Below, one piece after another: positions 7,209 to 10,349 of a stretch of 10,349 nt of DNA (its first letter is position 1; the number at the start of each line of letters is the position of its first letter). The notes below the pieces were generated by a model. It saw only the letters and a program-made list of their open reading frames with translations. It had not been told where the DNA came from and searched no databases. The translations under genes were made by a program, and so were the position numbers. The stretch comes from Cephalothrix spiralis (Eukaryota; Nemertea; Palaeonemertea; Archinemertea; Cephalotrichidae). The stretch lies in assembly GCA_032353305.1 (NCBI GenBank), contig JAUCNG010408027.1, positions 1-10,349 of the forward strand, read 5' to 3'.

Positions 7209-8104
7209 GTAAATATTATAAAATAAGTTCATCCTACTTCCGGGTTTGAACTTCCTTTTATTTCAAAATGTCATGTAGGTTTTGATAGTAATAATTCTTG
7301 TAAATAAAACTTGGATCGATTCATACTTAAATATTATTTGATCGTTATAATTGACATATTATTACACGACCTTTAGCATCCTTACTTGTTCGGGACACAT
7401 ATACCCGTATAGATTGATAGCGGCGTGGCTATATGTACCCCTCACATAATGTACAGTTAAATCCAAATCAGCTAAAAGTTTTGTGGCTTTTGATTGGTTA
7501 ATTGTTATTACCGGAATTACAATAATAACGTAAAACCAAAAATAGAATTCGAGAAATCATCTCGCAGGACTTCGCAGTGGCGCAAGATCAGAGAAACCGA
7601 ACACTGGTGGGCGGAGCTTTCATAAGTGATTGATTGGTCGTTGCATGGCAGCGGCCTTCTGGCTTTTGGGGTCCATCATTCTTCAGTTATAATATATATA
7701 ATATTGATTGATAAACAAATTGTAGTTGAATTTAATTGGTCATAGAACGATGAGACTTTACAATCGAGTGGGCTCGCACTATTAGTGGTGTAAGACTACT
7801 AATTGTTTAGTTCACTATTACAGACCGATTTATTGCCAAATCGGCCAGGGTATTATGGAGTTTGATATATGATCCTTGGGACGAGGATGGACCTTTAGTT
7901 GGCTTCGCGACGTTCGCATGATAGCTGTACATTGGTCACTTGTTTCTGATTCCACTTGTCGCGCGCGATGTAATTTTATCACATGTTTTGAATTTCACTG
8001 ATCGAAGTCAACGGGGAAGAAGTGCTCCCTCTCCCTGTAGAACGGGTCCGTAAGTTTAAGAAATTCAATACCAGATATTTTATAGAATTAATTTTGCTTT
8101 TCAG
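7209..8104 (+). other. Intron inside granulin 4 (896 bp)
   Basis: Phase-0 intron with donor gtaaat and acceptor ttgcttttcag. The block atcctacttccgggtt at 7231-7246 recurs in the intron after exon a of granulin 5. A small perfect hairpin ccgattt/aaatcgg lies at 7825-7844. The segment 7560-7660 is more GC-rich than its surroundings but matches nothing I recognise. Confidence 0.87.
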
Positions 8105-8230
8105 GCTGTTACTTGCAACGACCATCTTCATTGTTGTCCAGCCGGAACAAAATGTGACGTCGAAAAAGGGAAATGCTTTAAGGGAGAAACCTCCACTCCA
8201 TATAGCGTAATCACTTTTGATCTCATGAAG
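8105..8230 (+). CDS. grn: Granulin domain 4, C-terminal half plus linker, one Cys missing (exon b)
   Basis: This exon encodes 42 residues. The usual AVCC start reads AVTC: Thr (act, 8111-8113) stands where the first Cys of the fourth pair should be. The remaining cysteines are at 4, 10-11, 17 and 24, with His at 9 (NDHLHCCPAGTKCD). Granulin 4 therefore has 11 cysteines, leaving one without its usual partner. The linker also differs: Pro-Tyr at 32-33 replaces Pro-Trp. The acceptor is gcttttcag at 8104 and the donor aag|gttagt at 8231. The frame is open and the splice sites are good, so I read a diverged but coding exon. Confidence 0.93.
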
Positions 8231-9006
8231 GTTAGTGAGCCCTTACAAGCTTACATTGTCCAACCTTTAGTGGTTTTTCTATTTTTCTCAGAGTTACATA
8301 TTCTGATGATTTCTGGTAACCTCACTGAAACCTGTGAATATGAACACTTTTATAGCAGTTTTCGGCCCCTTTTATTTCGGCCTAAACCCCATCAACGATA
8401 ATAATATTCTAAAAACCTAGTGGGCACAAGGCCACAGTTTTGTATATCCTATCTAAACCATACAAAAACCCCGATGATCAAGGCCCCATAACTCCCACAA
8501 AAATTGTAAAAATGTACCTTTAACTACAAGTTACCCGGCTTATAATCTCTTACCAAAAAATTTTGAAGATTGGGTTAGCGCTGTGTTTTTGAGTAATCAG
8601 CCTATATATTTTCGTCAAAAAATTCCTGTCAATGCAATATTGACCCAATCAATCACTCCCTTCGAAAACACCCAAATCTCGAGTAGCGTCTATTTTCCTT
8701 TGTAAGGCTACCACAGCTTACTTCGTAGCCAGTTTTGAAAATATTGCCCATTGGCCCAAAAATATATCAAACTCAGTCAAGAATGACATCTTATTATATT
8801 GCATAATGCGGATAACTGGAGTCTGAACATTTAATACCAAAAGTTTAAACTTGCGTTTAAATTCTTCTTTTGCCCATTGGCCCAAAAATATATCAAACTC
8901 AGTCAAGAATGACATCTTATTATATTGCATAATGCGGATAACTGGAGTCTGAACATTTAATACCAAAATTTCAAACTTGCGTTTAAATTCTTCTTTTGCT
9001 TTTCAG
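8231..9006 (+). other. Inter-domain intron, granulin 4 to 5 (776 bp)
   Basis: Phase-0 intron with donor gttagt and acceptor tgcttttcag. Its 3' third is a 126-bp tandem duplication that runs into the pyrimidine tract. The part from 8231 to 8740 shows no gene or clear repeat. Confidence 0.87.
8744..8999. repeat. 126-bp tandem duplication next to an acceptor site
   Basis: Unit 1 runs 8744-8869 and unit 2 8870-8995, with the match continuing to 8999. Both start ttgcccattggcccaaa and end attcttctt. They differ at about two positions (near 8841-8844 and the matching bases of unit 2), so the duplication is young. The end of unit 2 (attcttcttttgc) forms part of the pyrimidine tract of the exon at 9007. 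A minus-strand ORF across it only mirrors the repeat. Confidence 0.96.
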
Positions 9007-9141
9007 AAATTAGAAAATGATGTTTTAGAATTAAAAAAAGATGTTTTATGCCCTGACGGTGGTACGTGCCCAGAGGGAAATACTTGCTGTGAGCTCAGCG
9101 GATATGCAGGTGGCAAATTTGGATGTTGTCCATTTCCAAAG
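9007..9141 (+). CDS. grn: Granulin domain 5, N-terminal half (exon a); second half outside window
   Basis: This exon encodes 45 residues with Cys at 15, 21, 27-28 and 40-41. It carries CPDGGTCPEGNTCC and FGCCPFPK. The N-terminal linker of 14 residues (KLENDVLELKKDVL) is the longest of the five and has a Leu/Val spacing that could form a short amphipathic helix. The acceptor is cttttcag at 9006 and the donor aag|gtaaat at 9142. No partner exon with the CC..HCC pattern is found up to 10349, so the intron exceeds 1.2 kb and the second half is expected downstream. It is a near relative of the exon at 7095. Confidence 0.94.
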
Positions 9142-9536
9142 GTAAATCATAAATCCTACTTCCGGGTTGTTCGCCATTTTAAAATTGTTGTTTTGTTGTT
9201 TTCCCGCCGTTTTATTCCTGATGTTGAGGAAATCATTGGACTTACAAAAATGAAATAATTCAAAACGCTATCAAAAACTTTTTTTTCCAATAAAAGAGGG
9301 ATTCCGATCATGCCGATGTATTCCGAATACACTACGATTTGGACCGGAATGTTCCGAAGATAAGTTTGATGAGATCTCAGTACCCTGGCGTGAATTTTTT
9401 CGCCTTTAGAGGTATGGCATCTTAAAGATAGAATAGAAATAGTCAATCGATTCTGATCGCATTTTTAACATGCGGAAAATATGCTAGAGTTTTTTGAATA
9501 AATTCGGTTAAGGAGAAGGGACTTAAAAAGGTAAAA

Positions 9537-10200
9537 GGTAATTGTTGAAAAAATTGCAGAAATAACGCGGACTACGGACCGCGGAATCACCGCGGAAGTA
9601 GCAGTCTGGAAATTTCTCCTCGCCGTTCTGATTATAGATCATTATACAAGCCCTAAAAAAATCCCAAAAAGTCTCCTGATTTGTAAATGATCAATAATCA
9701 TTAAAAAATCCCATGATCCCAAATAAAAATTTAAAAAAAACCCTAAAAAAATCTATAATGATCTCAAAATAAATCTTCGACTTAAAGAAAGAAAAATACC
9801 AATATTAATATTGAGATTAATTTTTTTCCTATAAAACCCCAAAAAATCATCATATAATCCCTTGGAAATAAAAAAAATCTTTTTAGGATCATTGAAATTT
9901 TAAATCTTCAAGATTTTTTGATTTTATTAAGGATTATTTTTTATAATGATTCAATCAACAAGATTTTTTTGGGATCAGACAATGAGATATTTTGTTTAAA
10001 TCTTCCAGAACATTTTGTGATTTTTTCAAATCTTCAAAATTTTCCCCCAGATTGTTTGGGAAATCATGAGATTTTTATATTTTTGGGAGATTGTTTTAGG
10101 ACCATTGTTTTTTAGATTAGAAGATTTTTTTACGGCCATAATCCGGTCTGCGTTTCAGACTGCTACTTGCCGCGGTATTTCCGCGTTTCAACTTACCCGT
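9537..10200. mobile_element. Large imperfect inverted-repeat element (about 660 bp)
   Basis: The left arm holds gcagaaataacgcgg, then accgcgg and aagtagcagtctgg (9589-9609). The right arm holds the complements: cagactgctacttgccgcgg (10156-10175), then tatttccgcg and ttcaacttaccc, ending near 10199. The left arm has about 25 extra bases where accgcgga is repeated. Inward, an A-rich half (9650-9870, aaaatccc motifs) faces a T-rich half (9880-10120, gggattttt motifs), so the whole region could fold back on itself. There is no coding capacity. It is probably a foldback/MITE-type element. Limits are approximate. Confidence 0.65.
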
Positions 10201-10209
10201 AAAAATAGT

Positions 10210-10349
10210 TTCTTCTATATAGGGGCGTCAGATGACTGGCTCAAAAGACACTTAATGGTCCGCTTGCTGAGCATTTACCCTTAGGCCTGTAGACCTAACC
10301 CCGCACTCTAATCTGTTTTCTATATACCGATTAGCAGTGGGATTTTTAC
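10210..10349. mobile_element. Palindromic MITE/SINE-like element, copy 3 (cut by window end)
   Basis: Starting ctatataggggcgtcag at 10215 (with ttctt before it, as in the other copies), the sequence follows the left arm of copy 1 through gactggctcaaa, ggtccgcttgctgagcattt, gcactctaatctg and tatataccgattag. It begins within about 15 bp of the end of the large inverted-repeat element. The window ends inside the arm, so the core and right arm cannot be judged. Confidence 0.8.

Larger units (their letters stand above)
103..9141 (+). other. grn: Progranulin-like gene, internal part (9 coding exons, 4.5 granulin domains)
   Basis: Nine exons at 103-225, 807-938, 1762-1869, 3016-3147, 4618-4710, 4969-5085, 7095-7208, 8105-8230 and 9007-9141 join in one frame into 360 codons without a stop. 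The joined protein repeats the granulin pattern C-x(4-6)-C-x5-CC-x(8-11)-CC-x(5-6)-CC-x5-CC-x5-C-x6-C. Family knowledge: animal progranulin is a secreted glycoprotein that acts as a growth factor and in lysosomes. Proteases cut its linkers to release single granulins of about 6 kDa, and each repeat is encoded by two non-equivalent exons, as here. Every exon is a multiple of three and every intron is phase 0. The 5' end (signal peptide) and 3' end (stop, UTR) are outside the window, so orthology to vertebrate GRN is inferred from domain architecture only. Confidence 0.93.
9142..10349 (+). other. Intron inside granulin 5, 5' part (at least 1208 bp)
   Basis: Donor gtaaat; the acceptor is not in the window. 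The block atcctacttccgggtt at 9153-9168 repeats that of the intron after 7208. About 9537-10200 is a large inverted-repeat element and 10210-10349 the start of a third palindromic element. Short ORFs in this stretch fall in repeat or AT-rich sequence and look spurious. Confidence 0.85.

Noticed and set aside
8022-8210. Plus-strand ORF of 62 codons
   Set aside because: It reads the exon at 8105-8230 in the wrong frame and loses the cysteine pattern.
8718-8966. Minus-strand protein with an internal repeat
   Set aside because: The repeat in the protein is just the 126-bp DNA tandem duplication read on the other strand; no family features, no splice context.
9918-10284. Two overlapping short ORFs on the plus strand
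   Set aside because: They lie within the T-rich half and arm of the large inverted-repeat element and run into the third palindromic element; no protein-like features.

Overview
The window is an internal piece of one animal gene on the + strand. It encodes a progranulin-like protein, a string of cysteine-rich granulin domains. Nine coding exons (360 codons in total) can be read. All are flanked by GT..AG splice sites and all introns are in phase 0. The first codon with a signal peptide and the last exon with a stop lie outside the window. The layout is animal: each granulin domain is split by an intron between its fourth cysteine pair and the preceding Pro-x-Lys/Gln, introns are AT-rich and 0.26-2 kb long, and they hold short non-autonomous repeats with tRNA-like cores. 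I take the source to be an invertebrate, but I cannot name the phylum from sequence alone.

Layout: granulin 1 (exons 103-225 and 807-938), granulin 2 (1762-1869 and 3016-3147), granulin 3 (4618-4710 and 4969-5085), granulin 4 (7095-7208 and 8105-8230), and the N-terminal half of granulin 5 (9007-9141), whose second half must lie beyond 10349. Granulins 1-3 keep all 12 cysteines. Granulin 4 has 11, because a Thr replaces the first Cys of the fourth CC pair. Each second-half exon ends in a short linker carrying an aromatic residue nine positions after the last cysteine (Trp, Trp, Trp, Tyr).

The introns hold most of the other structure. Three copies of one palindromic repeat family (starting near 1230, 3990 and 10215) share ends reading CTATATaGGGCGTCAGA. 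Copies 1 and 2 carry tRNA-like A/B-box cores. A second inverted-repeat element with CCGCCGGCGG motifs occupies 1965-2280, and a third, about 660 bp long, occupies roughly 9537-10200. A 126-bp tandem duplication abuts the acceptor of the last visible exon. Shared intron sequence downstream of exons 7 and 9 shows that granulins 4 and 5 come from a fairly recent segmental duplication.

The exons should splice into a secreted precursor that is disulfide-bonded in the ER and cut in the linkers into single granulins. I found no second gene, no functional RNA gene and no prokaryotic-type feature. The window reads as a modular gene growing by duplication of symmetrical exon pairs, with inverted-repeat elements accumulating in its introns.
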